Of a DNA stretch of 64,000 nt, positions 17,230 through 25,301 are shown one piece after another (the stretch's first letter is position 1; every line of letters starts with the position of its first letter). The translations under genes were made by a program, and so were the position numbers. The stretch comes from Bacillus sp. FJAT-14578. GTDB taxonomy: Bacteria; Bacillota; Bacilli; Bacillales; Bacillaceae_H. Below the pieces are notes generated by a model that was not told where the DNA came from, made no database searches, and saw nothing but the letters and a program-made list of their open reading frames with translations. Location: NCBI RefSeq assembly GCF_000504165.1, contig NZ_KI632507.1, positions 186,286-250,285 on the forward strand, read 5' to 3'.

Positions 17230-17787
17230 CTACTCAAGATTGGCATGTCTGCCATACATCTTATTCGTATCTAATCCCTTTTTCTCCATAAACCTCAAGA
17301 TGACGGCATCGTAAAAAAGCAAAAGGGTTTGCTCAAATAGTGAGCCCATTGGCTGGATAGTTTTATAATCGCCTTCTGATTGATCTTTCGGTGATCCGGG
17401 CAATTTAATGGTGACATCTGCCAGTTGTCCAATGGTGGACCCAGGGAATATCGTGACAGCTGCAATTTTACCGCCAATGCTTTTAGCTTTTTCAGCCATC
17501 GAAACTAAGCTTTTCGTTTCCCCGGAACCGGATCCTATGATTAAGATATCCTCTTTTTCAAAGTTGGGAGTGACCGTTTCGCCGATGATATAGGAATCGA
17601 TTCCCATATGCATCATTCGCATGGCGAAGGATTTTGCCATAAATCCCGATCTGCCTGCACCGGCGACAAAAACTTTCTTGGATTCGAGGATCCCGTTTAC
17701 AAGTTTTTCCGCTTCTTCGTCCGCGATCAAGTCTACTGAACGATGAAGCTCTTGTAAGATTTCAGCTAAATATTGAGTCGTCTGCAT
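17230..17787 (-). CDS. hxlB: 6-phospho-3-hexuloisomerase
   Basis: A 185-residue SIS-domain isomerase that converts 3-hexulose-6-P to fructose-6-P, step two of formaldehyde fixation. The SIS signatures VAGAGRSGFMAKSFAM and GSGSGETKS are present and the protein is full length (B. subtilis HxlB is also 185). It starts 7 nt after the hxlA copy 2 stop with GGGG about 10 nt before ATG. It is the only complete hxlB in the window and must serve both hxlA copies. Confidence 0.96.
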   Translation of the reverse strand: MQTTQYLAEILQELHRSVDLIADEEAEKLVNGILESKKVFVAGAGRSGFMAKSFAMRMMHMGIDSYIIGETVTPNFEKEDILIIGSGSGETKSLVSMAEKAKSIGGKIAAVTIFPGSTIGQLADVTIKLPGSPKDQSEGDYKTIQPMGSLFEQTLLLFYDAVILRFMEKKGLDTNKMYGRHANLE

Positions 17788-17794
17788 CTGAGAA

Positions 17795-18427
17795 TTACCC
17801 CTGTTTCATCATTTGCTGTATTTTTTCAGCCGCTGCTTTTTTATCAGCTTGTCCAGTAATCCCGCCGCCTACAATCACAAGATCTGGCTGTGCTTTAATG
17901 ACTTCTGAAAGTGTTTCTAATTTAATGCCGCCTGCGATGGCCGTTTTAGCGTTTTTAACCACACTTTTGATGGTTTGTAGATCTTCAAAAGAATTTTTTC
18001 CGACTGCTTGAAGATCGTAGCCAGTGTGAACACAAATATAATCCACGCCCATGGCATCTACTTCTTGGGCACGTCCAGCAAGGTCTTTTACTGCAATCAT
18101 ATCAACAAGGATTTTTTTACCTTGTTTTTTAGCTTCTTCTACTGCACCTTTAATGGATTGATCTTCGGCAGCCCCAAGAATCGTAACGATATCAGCCCCT
18201 GCCTCAGAGGCCTTCATCACTTCATATCCCGCGGCATCCATGATTTTAAGATCTGCCAGTACCTTTAGATTAGGAAAGGCTGCTTTCACTTCTTTTACAG
18301 CCCGGAGACCTTCATTAATTACAACCGGTGTTCCGATTTCTACGATATCAATATGCTCCTCTACTTCTTTCACTAATTCGATAGCTTCTGGAATATTTAC
18401 TAAGTCTAATGCTAATTGTAATTCCAT
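17795..18427 (-). CDS. hxlA: 3-hexulose-6-phosphate synthase (copy 2)
   Basis: A 210-residue formaldehyde-fixing aldolase with the D-L-K-I-M-D catalytic loop and intact phosphate-binding glycine motifs. First gene of hxlA-hxlB-pfpI, divergent from hxlR. Differences from copy 1 are conservative (for example RAVKEVKAAF against HAVKAVKEAF). Its promoter carries the bipartite operator at 18542-18613. Known HxlR in B. subtilis activates hxlAB in response to formaldehyde; the same is expected here. Confidence 0.96.
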   Translation of the reverse strand: MELQLALDLVNIPEAIELVKEVEEHIDIVEIGTPVVINEGLRAVKEVKAAFPNLKVLADLKIMDAAGYEVMKASEAGADIVTILGAAEDQSIKGAVEEAKKQGKKILVDMIAVKDLAGRAQEVDAMGVDYICVHTGYDLQAVGKNSFEDLQTIKSVVKNAKTAIAGGIKLETLSEVIKAQPDLVIVGGGITGQADKKAAAEKIQQMMKQG

Positions 18428-18541
18428 CTACATTTCACTCCTCATACTTTTTTAGGTGTTACACAGTAGTAATACCCAATTCTCTTATATTTTTCACTCG
18501 GCAACTGTAACCAATGTTCTTGTTAACAATGGCACAGTGTT

Positions 18542-18613
18542 AGTATAATGTGTATATTAAAAGTGTGAAAGTACGCACTTTATTTTTACATAGTGTTAAA
18601 AAGTATACTATGT
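18542..18613 (-). promoter_or_regulatory. hxlA copy 2 promoter with HxlR-type bipartite operator
   Basis: On the minus strand: ACATAGT-N12-ACTATGT (plus 18588-18613), a 7-nt gap, AAGTGCGTACTT (18569-18580), 21 nt, TATACT (18542-18547). The inverted repeat also lies about 30 nt before the hxlR start, so autoregulation of the divergent hxlR is possible. Confidence 0.78.
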
Positions 18614-18644
18614 GTTATTCTATATAGAAGTGGAGGTGAAACAA

Positions 18645-19010
18645 ATGTCACGTATGCAGGACAAAACGTTTAACTGTGAAAAAGAATTGACCGTTTCTGT
18701 TATTGGCGGTAAATGGAAAATGCTGATTTTGTGGCATTTAGGAAAAGAGGGAACGAAGCGATTTGGTGAGCTGAAGGCTCTTATGCCGGGCATTACTCAA
18801 CGAATGCTTGTGAACCAATTACGCGAGCTAGAAGAAGACCTCATTGTTGAACGAAAAGTTTATCCCGTTGTTCCGCCAAAAGTGGAATATTCATTGACCG
18901 AACAAGGAAAAAGCTTAATGCCGATACTCGATTCCATGTATGAATGGGGTAAAAACTATATGGAGAATGTTATTAATACTCCTGTAAATAAAAATGCGTC
19001 TACTAAATAG
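18645..19010 (+). CDS. hxlR: HxlR-type winged-helix transcriptional regulator
   Basis: A 121-residue member of the HxlR/MarR-like winged-helix family: CEKELTVSVIGGKWKMLILW, then GITQRMLVNQLRELEEDL as recognition helix and PPKVEYSLTEQGKSL wing. It keeps the N-terminal Cys (FNCEKE) that is characteristic of the family. GGAGGTG precedes ATG 18645; an upstream in-frame GTG at 18612 lies inside the operator and is rejected. It is divergent from hxlAB and is the likely formaldehyde-responsive activator of the operator family described here. Confidence 0.9.
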   Translation: MSRMQDKTFNCEKELTVSVIGGKWKMLILWHLGKEGTKRFGELKALMPGITQRMLVNQLRELEEDLIVERKVYPVVPPKVEYSLTEQGKSLMPILDSMYEWGKNYMENVINTPVNKNASTK

Positions 19011-19040
19011 CAAACGTTCCAAGAAGAAAGGATTAAAAAC

Positions 19041-19081
19041 CACAAGCAGACTTTTATCCAGTCAATGCTTGTGTTTTTTTT
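19041..19081 (+). terminator. hxlR terminator
   Basis: CACAAGCA (19041-19048) pairs with TGCTTGTG (19066-19073), followed by eight T. Confidence 0.85.
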
Positions 19082-19219
19082 ATTTGCAATGATCCAGTGC
19101 ATAAAGAAAATAAAGGAGTACAATCTGGAAAAAGGTAAATAATATTCCTGTGTTGTAAAGGATTTTAGCTGAACTGTTTTATAGTAAGGAATCAAGAATA
19201 ATACATATTTTCAGGTGAG

Positions 19220-20083
19220 ATGATGAAGAAATTTGTTGAGTATGTTTTTTTAACTTTGGGGGCGTCAATCGTTGCGATGGGATTAGAAACGATGTTAGCA
19301 CCAAACGGGCTAGTAGATGGTGGTGTAACAGCGTTATCGATTATGGCCAATGCTTTATGGGGAATCCCAATTTATGTTGTATTTTTGGGCTTAAATATTC
19401 CTATCTTAATTTTTACAGCTAAAGAAGTGGGTAAAACCTTTGTCATTAGAACTCTATATGCAAATATCATTACTACCGTTGGTTTAGTACTATTTAAATC
19501 GATTCCTCCTATTACTCAATCTGAAGTATTAATTGTTTTATACGGTGGGGTAATCTTAGGAGTTGGGATAGGAATCGTTGTAAAGTTTGGCGGTGCAATA
19601 GATGGCACTGAAATGCTGGCGATTTGGTTTAACCAACACTATCGATTTCCGATTGCCTCATTTTTATTAGTCGTGAATGCTTTCATATTTACGATTGCAG
19701 CGCTTGTCTATTCATTGGAACAGGCCATGCTTTCTCTGGCGGTTTTTTATATAGTGACGAAAATGATTAATTATGTTTTAGATGGATTAAATCGTGGGAA
19801 ATCTGTCATGATCATTTCAGAAAAACCGGATGAAGTTGGAGATAGTATTATCAATCATTTAAATATCAGCATCACATTTTTATATGGAGAAGGCGGTTTT
19901 TTAGGGGAAAGAAAGAAGGTTATTTATTGTATTACGAACAGGTTTATTTTTTCCAAATTAAAAAGTGTCGTTTTAGCAGCAGATCCATCAGCTATTATGG
20001 AGGCATCCTATGTTTGTGAAACATCTGGTATAGATAGGTCGCTTATATTACCGAAAGCCAACCCTTCTAACAATAAATCGTAA
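19220..20083 (+). CDS. YitT family membrane protein (DUF161-DUF2179)
   Basis: A 287-residue protein with five to six N-terminal membrane helices (from FVEYVFLTLGASIVAMGLE, including the LAPNGLVDGGVTALS motif typical of YitT proteins) and a soluble DUF2179 domain from about residue 215 (GKSVMIISEKPDEV). The family is widespread in Bacillus with no settled function. It lies between hxlR and zwf copy 2 but has its own spacing and is probably a separate unit. Confidence 0.88.
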   Translation: MMKKFVEYVFLTLGASIVAMGLETMLAPNGLVDGGVTALSIMANALWGIPIYVVFLGLNIPILIFTAKEVGKTFVIRTLYANIITTVGLVLFKSIPPITQSEVLIVLYGGVILGVGIGIVVKFGGAIDGTEMLAIWFNQHYRFPIASFLLVVNAFIFTIAALVYSLEQAMLSLAVFYIVTKMINYVLDGLNRGKSVMIISEKPDEVGDSIINHLNISITFLYGEGGFLGERKKVIYCITNRFIFSKLKSVVLAADPSAIMEASYVCETSGIDRSLILPKANPSNNKS

Positions 20084-20313
20084 TATTTGCTTACATTAGT
20101 TAGCATCCTGTTTGATACTAGAGAATAGAAAGTGTGTATATTACCTGTTATAAACCAATTCGCAAAGGTTTGATAAATGTCTGTGCCAAACGACAAGGGC
20201 AAAGAGTCGGCATTAAGAAAAAATATCACAACGAGTCGTGAACCCAGGGATACTCCCTTATTTATCATGAGTTGATCAAACTATTATTTAAATCATGACT
20301 CCAAGGCAATTTT
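20084..20313. other. Interval after the YitT gene
   Basis: No gene supported. An 86-codon minus-strand frame here lacks a ribosome binding site and recognisable motifs and is treated as chance. Confidence 0.35.
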
Positions 20314-20347
20314 GAAAGATCCTCGTAAATTAGCGGGGATCTTTTTG
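20314..20347 (+). terminator. Probable terminator
   Basis: AAAGATCCTC and GGGGATCTTTTT form a stem around an AT-rich loop and end in a T-run. It insulates the zwf copy 2 promoter from upstream transcription. Confidence 0.75.
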
Positions 20348-20381
20348 TTTAAATCCTCTAATTGAAAATCTCATAACTCCT

Positions 20382-20471
20382 AATAGTGTATAAAAGTATA
20401 CTAGGTATATTTTTATTTATTATATAACTAAAAAGTGCGTACTTTTAATTGTATGTTGTAGATATTATACT
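20382..20471 (+). promoter_or_regulatory. zwf copy 2 promoter with HxlR-type operator
   Basis: AATAGT-N12-ACTAGGT (20382-20406), a 26-nt gap, AAGTGCGTACTT (20433-20444), 21 nt, then TATACT (20466-20471). The downstream ATTATACTAACA is identical to that at the hxlA copy 2 promoter. Together with zwf copy 1 this gives four promoters sharing one operator design. Confidence 0.75.
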
Positions 20472-20722
20472 AACATCCATGCCGCAACCAATCTTTCTTG
20501 AAGCGGTAATTGTTAAGATGAAAAGGCACATATACCATTAGACCTTTTAAGAGGGGAAATGAAGGATTCTCCTTTGGATTTTGAAAATAAAATCGGACTT
20601 AAGATAAATCTAATTTTTTATCTAAACTGTAATAATATAAAATACAGTTTTTAGGTGGAAGTTATAGATCCTCATTTAATATAGATCGTCAATTAATGAA
20701 TACAGAAAGGAATGAAACGATT

Positions 20723-20860
20723 ATGTTAGGAACAAAAGCAAAACATCGAAAAGTTTGCGAAAGATGTTTAACGATCACTACAAATGATAAATGTCCTCAA
20801 TGTGGCTATGACCATTTCCGGAAATTCATTTTCATGGTGCAAGCTGGGAGAAAAAATTAA
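20723..20860 (+). CDS. Small zinc-ribbon protein (45 aa)
   Basis: A short frame beginning MLGTKAKHRKVCERC and containing two CxxC pairs (VCERC and CPQCG) 11 residues apart, the pattern of a zinc ribbon. AGAAAGGA lies upstream of ATG 20723. It sits between the proposed HxlR-controlled -10 at 20466 and zwf copy 2 at 21022, so it would be in the same transcript. It has no counterpart in the zwf copy 1 leader. It may be a real small protein or a remnant of a longer one. Confidence 0.6.
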   Translation: MLGTKAKHRKVCERCLTITTNDKCPQCGYDHFRKFIFMVQAGRKN

Positions 20861-21021
20861 GTTTATAAAGCAAATATAGGATAGCGAAAGTCTACAATAA
20901 TTTAATTCGTAAAAAATTTGATGTGCCTTATATGGTTGTCATAACCAACAATTATCCATTATTAGTGTGGGTACCTACATTTTTCTATTGGAAAATGTTT
21001 TGAAGAATGGAGGAATGAAAA

Positions 21022-22542
21022 GTGGATTCTATGACCTTTGTTTTGTTTGGAGCAACTGGCGATTTGGCCAAAAGAAAAATTTATCCGGCTCTTTTTAATT
21101 TGTTTTTAGATCAAAAGATGCCCCAGTCATTTTCAATTATTGGTTTAGGCAGGAGAGAACTATCAGATGATGAATTTCAAACAAATGTAGAACATTCATT
21201 AAGAACATTTTCTAGACGTTTTATCGAAAATAAAGCTAAATTAAAAGAATTTATCGACGCGTTTCGTTACAGCCGATTAGATGTCACGAACGTGGGGGGA
21301 TATAAAGTACTGCTTGATCGGATACAGAGGCGTGAACAGGAGTTAAACATTCCTGAAAATCGATTATTCTATCTGTCTGTTGCCCCAGAATTTTTCGATG
21401 TCATCGCCTCTAATATTAAAGAAAGCGGATTGGGAACGACGAAGGGATGGAAACGCCTGATTATCGAAAAGCCGTTTGGGCATGATTTGGTTTCCGCTCA
21501 AGATTTAAATCAAAGGCTAAGCAAATCTTTTCATGGAGATGAAATTTATCGAATAGACCATTATCTTGGTAAACCGATGGTTCAAAACCTCGAAGCATTG
21601 GCATTTGCCAATCCTGTGCTTCAATCCTTATGGAATAATCAGCACATAGCCAATGTACAAATAACGGCTAGTGAAACAGTTGGGGTAGAAGACAGAGCGG
21701 GCTATTATGATCAAGCAGGAGCCATCCGGGATATGTTCCAGAATCATATGCTGCAAATGTTGATGATGACGGCCATGCATGTACCAAAAACGATAAGTGC
21801 CGCAGATATCAAGAATGAGAAGAGAAAGGTGATGGAATCATTGCGGCCTTTGCAGAAAGAGGATGTCGGTTCTCAAGTTGTCCGTGGCCAATATGGTGCC
21901 GGAGAAATGAATCATGAGCCAGTGGTTGGATACAGGGAGGAACCTGGGGTTGATTCTTCCTCTGTCAATGATACTTTTGTTGCCGCCCGTTTATGGATTG
22001 ATAATGATTTTTGGCGAGGAGTTCCTTTCTATATCCGTACGGGAAAGAGAATGAAGGAAAAGTCAACACGTATCGTCATTGAGTTCAAAAATCCAGTGAA
22101 GGAATTGTATGGATCCGATCAACAAACGGAACCAAATCTATTAATTGTCAATATCAATCCCAATGAAGGGATATCGTTGCAATTGAATAGTAAGAATCCG
22201 CTAAAAAACGGGAAAATTGAGCCTGTTTCAATTGATTTCAGGGCAGGAGCAAAAGACATACCCGAAGCTTATGAACTCTTAATCTTTGATGCATTACGCG
22301 GTGACTCGACATTCTTTGCCCACTGGAATGAAGTGGAATTATCGTGGAAATGGGTGCAGCCAGTTTTAGAAGCGTTTGAGGAAAACACAGTCCCCTTACA
22401 TTTCTATCGGTCAGGTTCGATGGGTCCGGATGCTTCGGATGAACTTTTAAAAGAGGACGGGTTTTATTGGTGGGAATACCAAGGGTCTAAGTATGAGATG
22501 ATTTCAAAAGATCAATCAGTAAAAGCATTAAAAATAGGATAA
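21022..22542 (+). CDS. zwf: Glucose-6-phosphate dehydrogenase (copy 2)
   Basis: A 506-residue G6PDH with the same GATGDLAKRK and RIDHYLGKPMVQNL motifs as copy 1, and a C-terminal extension of about 20 residues (WEYQGSKYEMISK) that copy 1 lacks. The GTG start follows GGAGGAATG. It is 29 nt upstream of gnd; together they convert glucose-6-P to ribulose-5-P and CO2 with two NAD(P)H, the oxidative arm of the dissimilatory RuMP cycle. Confidence 0.95.
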   Translation: MDSMTFVLFGATGDLAKRKIYPALFNLFLDQKMPQSFSIIGLGRRELSDDEFQTNVEHSLRTFSRRFIENKAKLKEFIDAFRYSRLDVTNVGGYKVLLDRIQRREQELNIPENRLFYLSVAPEFFDVIASNIKESGLGTTKGWKRLIIEKPFGHDLVSAQDLNQRLSKSFHGDEIYRIDHYLGKPMVQNLEALAFANPVLQSLWNNQHIANVQITASETVGVEDRAGYYDQAGAIRDMFQNHMLQMLMMTAMHVPKTISAADIKNEKRKVMESLRPLQKEDVGSQVVRGQYGAGEMNHEPVVGYREEPGVDSSSVNDTFVAARLWIDNDFWRGVPFYIRTGKRMKEKSTRIVIEFKNPVKELYGSDQQTEPNLLIVNINPNEGISLQLNSKNPLKNGKIEPVSIDFRAGAKDIPEAYELLIFDALRGDSTFFAHWNEVELSWKWVQPVLEAFEENTVPLHFYRSGSMGPDASDELLKEDGFYWWEYQGSKYEMISKDQSVKALKIG

Positions 22543-22571
22543 CAACACGAATAGTTCAGGAGGACAAGAGG

Positions 22572-23468
22572 ATGCAAGTTGGATTAATCGGGTTAGGGAA
22601 AATGGGGTTAAACTTAGGAAAAAATCTAATTGATCATAACTACGAAGTTGCCGCCTTCGATTTAAATGTCAATGCTGTAGAGGAAATCAGTCAGTATGGT
22701 GCTATAGGAACATCAAGTTTAAAGGAGCTTACTCAAATATTAGAAACCCCCAGAATTATCTGGATGATGGTTCCGCACGCTGTTGTCGATTCCGTTATAA
22801 ATGAAATCACTCCACACTTGAGTAAAGGAGATATTGTAATTGAGGCAGGTAATTCTCATTACAAAGAATCCATCCGCCGTTACGAGCAGCTAAAGGAATC
22901 AGGTATACATTTTATGGATGTCGGCACCTCCGGAGGGATGGAAGGCGCACGTAACGGAGCTTGTTACATGGTTGGCGGGGATAAAGAAGCATGGGATATT
23001 GTTGAACCCGTATTTCGCGATACTGCGGTAGACAACGGTTATTTATATGCTGGTCCAGCAGGTAGCGGCCATTTTTTGAAAATGGTTCACAATGGAATTG
23101 AGTATGGAATGATGGCTGCGATTGGTGAGGGATTTGAAGTATTGGAGAAAAGTGAGTTTGATTTTGACTATGAAAAAGTGGCAAGAGTATGGAATAACGG
23201 CTCAGTCATTCGTTCATGGCTCATGGACTTAACAGAACGTGCATTTTCTAAAGATGCAAATTTAGAACAAATCAAAGGAACCATGCATTCTTCAGGAGAA
23301 GGAAAGTGGACAGTGGAAACGGCTTTGGACTTGCAGACAGCCACCCCTGTAATCGCTATGTCTCTTTTGATGCGCTACCGTTCTCAAGATCATGACACCT
23401 TTACAGGGAAAGTGGTCGCTGCTCTTCGGAACGAGTTTGGTGGACATGCAGTTGAAAAAAGCAACTAG
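22572..23468 (+). CDS. gnd: 6-phosphogluconate dehydrogenase, short decarboxylating type
   Basis: A 298-residue enzyme of the short GndA/YqeC class rather than the 470-residue type. Rossmann motif GLIGLGKMGLNLGKN, substrate loop GTSGGMEGARNGACYMVGGD, and catalytic Lys in HFLKMVHNGIEYGMM are present. It produces ribulose-5-P, the formaldehyde acceptor used by HxlA. AGGAGG precedes the ATG and the gene follows zwf copy 2 in an operon. Confidence 0.95.
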   Translation: MQVGLIGLGKMGLNLGKNLIDHNYEVAAFDLNVNAVEEISQYGAIGTSSLKELTQILETPRIIWMMVPHAVVDSVINEITPHLSKGDIVIEAGNSHYKESIRRYEQLKESGIHFMDVGTSGGMEGARNGACYMVGGDKEAWDIVEPVFRDTAVDNGYLYAGPAGSGHFLKMVHNGIEYGMMAAIGEGFEVLEKSEFDFDYEKVARVWNNGSVIRSWLMDLTERAFSKDANLEQIKGTMHSSGEGKWTVETALDLQTATPVIAMSLLMRYRSQDHDTFTGKVVAALRNEFGGHAVEKSN

Positions 23469-23551
23469 ACTAATAGTGGTAGGTATGGATTTTGACAGAC
23501 AAGCTGATTAAATATTAAAACAATCCGCAAGGTAAAAAAGGGAGTGAAATT

Positions 23552-24055
23552 ATGAATGTAATGGATGCAAAAATAATTAGTACTCAATATGGTTTGGAGA
23601 CCTATTTAGACGTTGTAAAAAGTGTGGATGTAAGAGATTTTCATTATCCTACAGAGACAGAACCCTTTTATGAAATCACAGTAGGGATAGAGTATTTTCT
23701 ATTAAAGGAAGAAAGATATTATGACAGTAGAAAGAATTATTTTCGCATCCGTATGGATTCCGATTTTGGTTCCGTAACACTCGTAGAAACAAAAACGGAA
23801 AGCTTATTTGCTGTCAAAAATGAAGGCGAGAGAGACACAACAAAGGAACTAGTTGGAGAATGGCTTATAAAGACCCAGACTTTCAAACAAGTTATAAATG
23901 AACTGATTCTTCAAAAGAAAATGGAAGACGTTCAAACAGAGGAGGATATTCAAGCAGTATTAGGAACCATAAGGTTCTTGGAGAAATTACTCGAAATCAA
24001 AACAGAAGACATTTTAAGTGCCAATGTTGAGAGAGACCTTGAGTATATTCATTAG
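23552..24055 (+). CDS. Hypothetical protein
   Basis: A 167-residue soluble, acidic protein with no motif I recognise. The N-terminal half looks beta-rich (YEITVGIEYFLLKEERYY, FGSVTLVETKTESLF) and the C-terminal half helical. GGGAG precedes ATG 23552. It follows gnd by 83 nt and may be in the zwf-gnd transcript. No transfer signs. Confidence 0.6.
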   Translation: MNVMDAKIISTQYGLETYLDVVKSVDVRDFHYPTETEPFYEITVGIEYFLLKEERYYDSRKNYFRIRMDSDFGSVTLVETKTESLFAVKNEGERDTTKELVGEWLIKTQTFKQVINELILQKKMEDVQTEEDIQAVLGTIRFLEKLLEIKTEDILSANVERDLEYIH

Positions 24056-24187
24056 TAACTTTTAAGATGATGGGAAACACTTATGACGTATTCTATTTTA
24101 GAAAAATGAATAAGGGAACCTTAAAAATTATGGCATGGAAATGAATATTTTTACTTCTGTTTTGTCATTTCAAGGAGGTGAATGAGC

Positions 24188-24295
24188 ATGAGTAAAAAAA
24201 TCGCTACACTTATAACAAACCTATTTGAAGATGTGGAGTACACTGAACCAGCACAAGCTTGCGGATTCTTTAATCAGAATCCGCAAGTTGGTTAA
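24188..24295 (+). pseudogene. Truncated DJ-1/PfpI (general stress protein 18-like) gene
   Basis: GGAGGTG followed by ATG 24188 encodes MSKKIATLITNLFEDVEYTEPA, the very conserved N terminus of Bacillus YraA/YfkM-type PfpI proteins, but after about 22 residues the frame runs into a stem-loop and stops. The perfect inverted repeat GCGGATTC / GAATCCGC at 24260-24284 probably was the terminator of the full gene, so about 150 codons have been deleted. Confidence 0.75.
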
Positions 24296-24319
24296 ACAAA
24301 TATATGAATAAAGGAGGTT

Positions 24320-25042
24320 ATGACGTTGTCATTAAAAGGAAAAAGAGTGGTTGTTTTAGGAGGTACATCTGGTATTGGTTTAGCCGCTGCTAAGGCGTTT
24401 CTCGATGAATCCGCTCAAGTCATTATTGCTAGCCGTTCTGCTTCAAAATTATCTGACGCAAAAGTGAAGCTTGGTGGTAACGTAGAGGGCTATGAAATCG
24501 ACTTTCGCAGCGAGGAAAAGGTTGCAGACTTTTTCAAGAAGGTTGGGAAATTTGATCACCTAGTGGTTACTGCAGGTGAAGGCGCTATGGGTCACTTTAG
24601 CGAACTGCCTGTTGCAACCGTAAGAGAGGCTTTTGATAGTAAGTTCTGGGGGCAGTATATTTCGGTTCGTGCTGCTCTTCCATACTTGAATAATGAAAGT
24701 TCTATTACATTAACTTCTGGTGTATATGGTGTGCGTCCTCCTCAAGGTGCAACGACTCTAGCTTCCATTAATTCAGCAATCGATGGATTAGTACGAGGAC
24801 TTTCAGTAGACCTGGCACCTATCAGAGTAAACGTGGTATCACCTGGTATCGTTGACACTCCTGTTTACGGCGGAATGCCAGAAGATCAAAGACAAGATAT
24901 GTACCATGGGATTGCTAAGCAACTACCTGTCGGACGTGTTGCTCAACCTAAAGATATTGCTGAAACCTATGTTTACCTAGCGAAAAATGGGTTTACAACT
25001 GGCACATCGGTTCTTATCGATGGAGGAGCTCATCTGATCTAA
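24320..25042 (+). CDS. Atypical short-chain dehydrogenase lacking the YxxxK pair
   Basis: A 240-residue SDR-fold protein. The cofactor motif GGTSGIG and RVNVVSPGIVDTP are intact, but at the catalytic site the sequence reads ATTLASINSAIDG, where classical enzymes have Y-x-x-x-K; Tyr and Lys are replaced. A subgroup of SDRs with Asn at the Lys position is known, so it may still bind NAD(P) without classical activity. ATG 24320 is only 3 nt from GGAGG; TTG 24326 has better spacing. It precedes the aldo/keto reductase gene, separated by a terminator. Confidence 0.8.
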   Translation: MTLSLKGKRVVVLGGTSGIGLAAAKAFLDESAQVIIASRSASKLSDAKVKLGGNVEGYEIDFRSEEKVADFFKKVGKFDHLVVTAGEGAMGHFSELPVATVREAFDSKFWGQYISVRAALPYLNNESSITLTSGVYGVRPPQGATTLASINSAIDGLVRGLSVDLAPIRVNVVSPGIVDTPVYGGMPEDQRQDMYHGIAKQLPVGRVAQPKDIAETYVYLAKNGFTTGTSVLIDGGAHLI

Positions 25043-25090
25043 TCCATTTGATATCAAAGTCGATTGATAAATTGATTTAGAATAGAAGTG

Positions 25091-25142
25091 GTGAGGATGA
25101 CTCAAAGCGTCAGACACTTATAGGCCACATCCTCACTTTCTT
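25091..25142 (+). terminator. SDR gene terminator
   Basis: GTGAGGATG (25091-25099) pairs with CATCCTCAC (25128-25136), followed by TTTCTTTG. Confidence 0.75.
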
Positions 25143-25224
25143 TGTTTTTTTGCACAGACGGAAGCAGAAATGGCCATATCATGCAACAAAGAAGGATTTT
25201 GTTGGTTGCGGAAATTCTAAATAT

Positions 25225-25261
25225 ATGCGTACTTTATACGAAGAGACGTTAACATTCTACT
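25225..25261 (+). promoter_or_regulatory. Possible HxlR-type site before aldo/keto reductase gene
   Basis: ATGCGTACTT at 25225-25234 matches the 3' ten bases of the AAGTGCGTACTT motif with one change, and TCTACT lies exactly 21 nt further at 25256-25261 in the -10 place. The partner inverted repeat seen at the other four promoters is not found. Weaker than those sites. Confidence 0.4.
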
Positions 25262-25301
25262 TCTATGATACCCAAATACATAAAAGAAAGGGTCGAGCCT
25301 A

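Noticed and set aside
20008..20268. 86-codon minus-strand frame after the YitT gene
   Set aside because: Partly antisense to YitT, with no ribosome binding site or motif.
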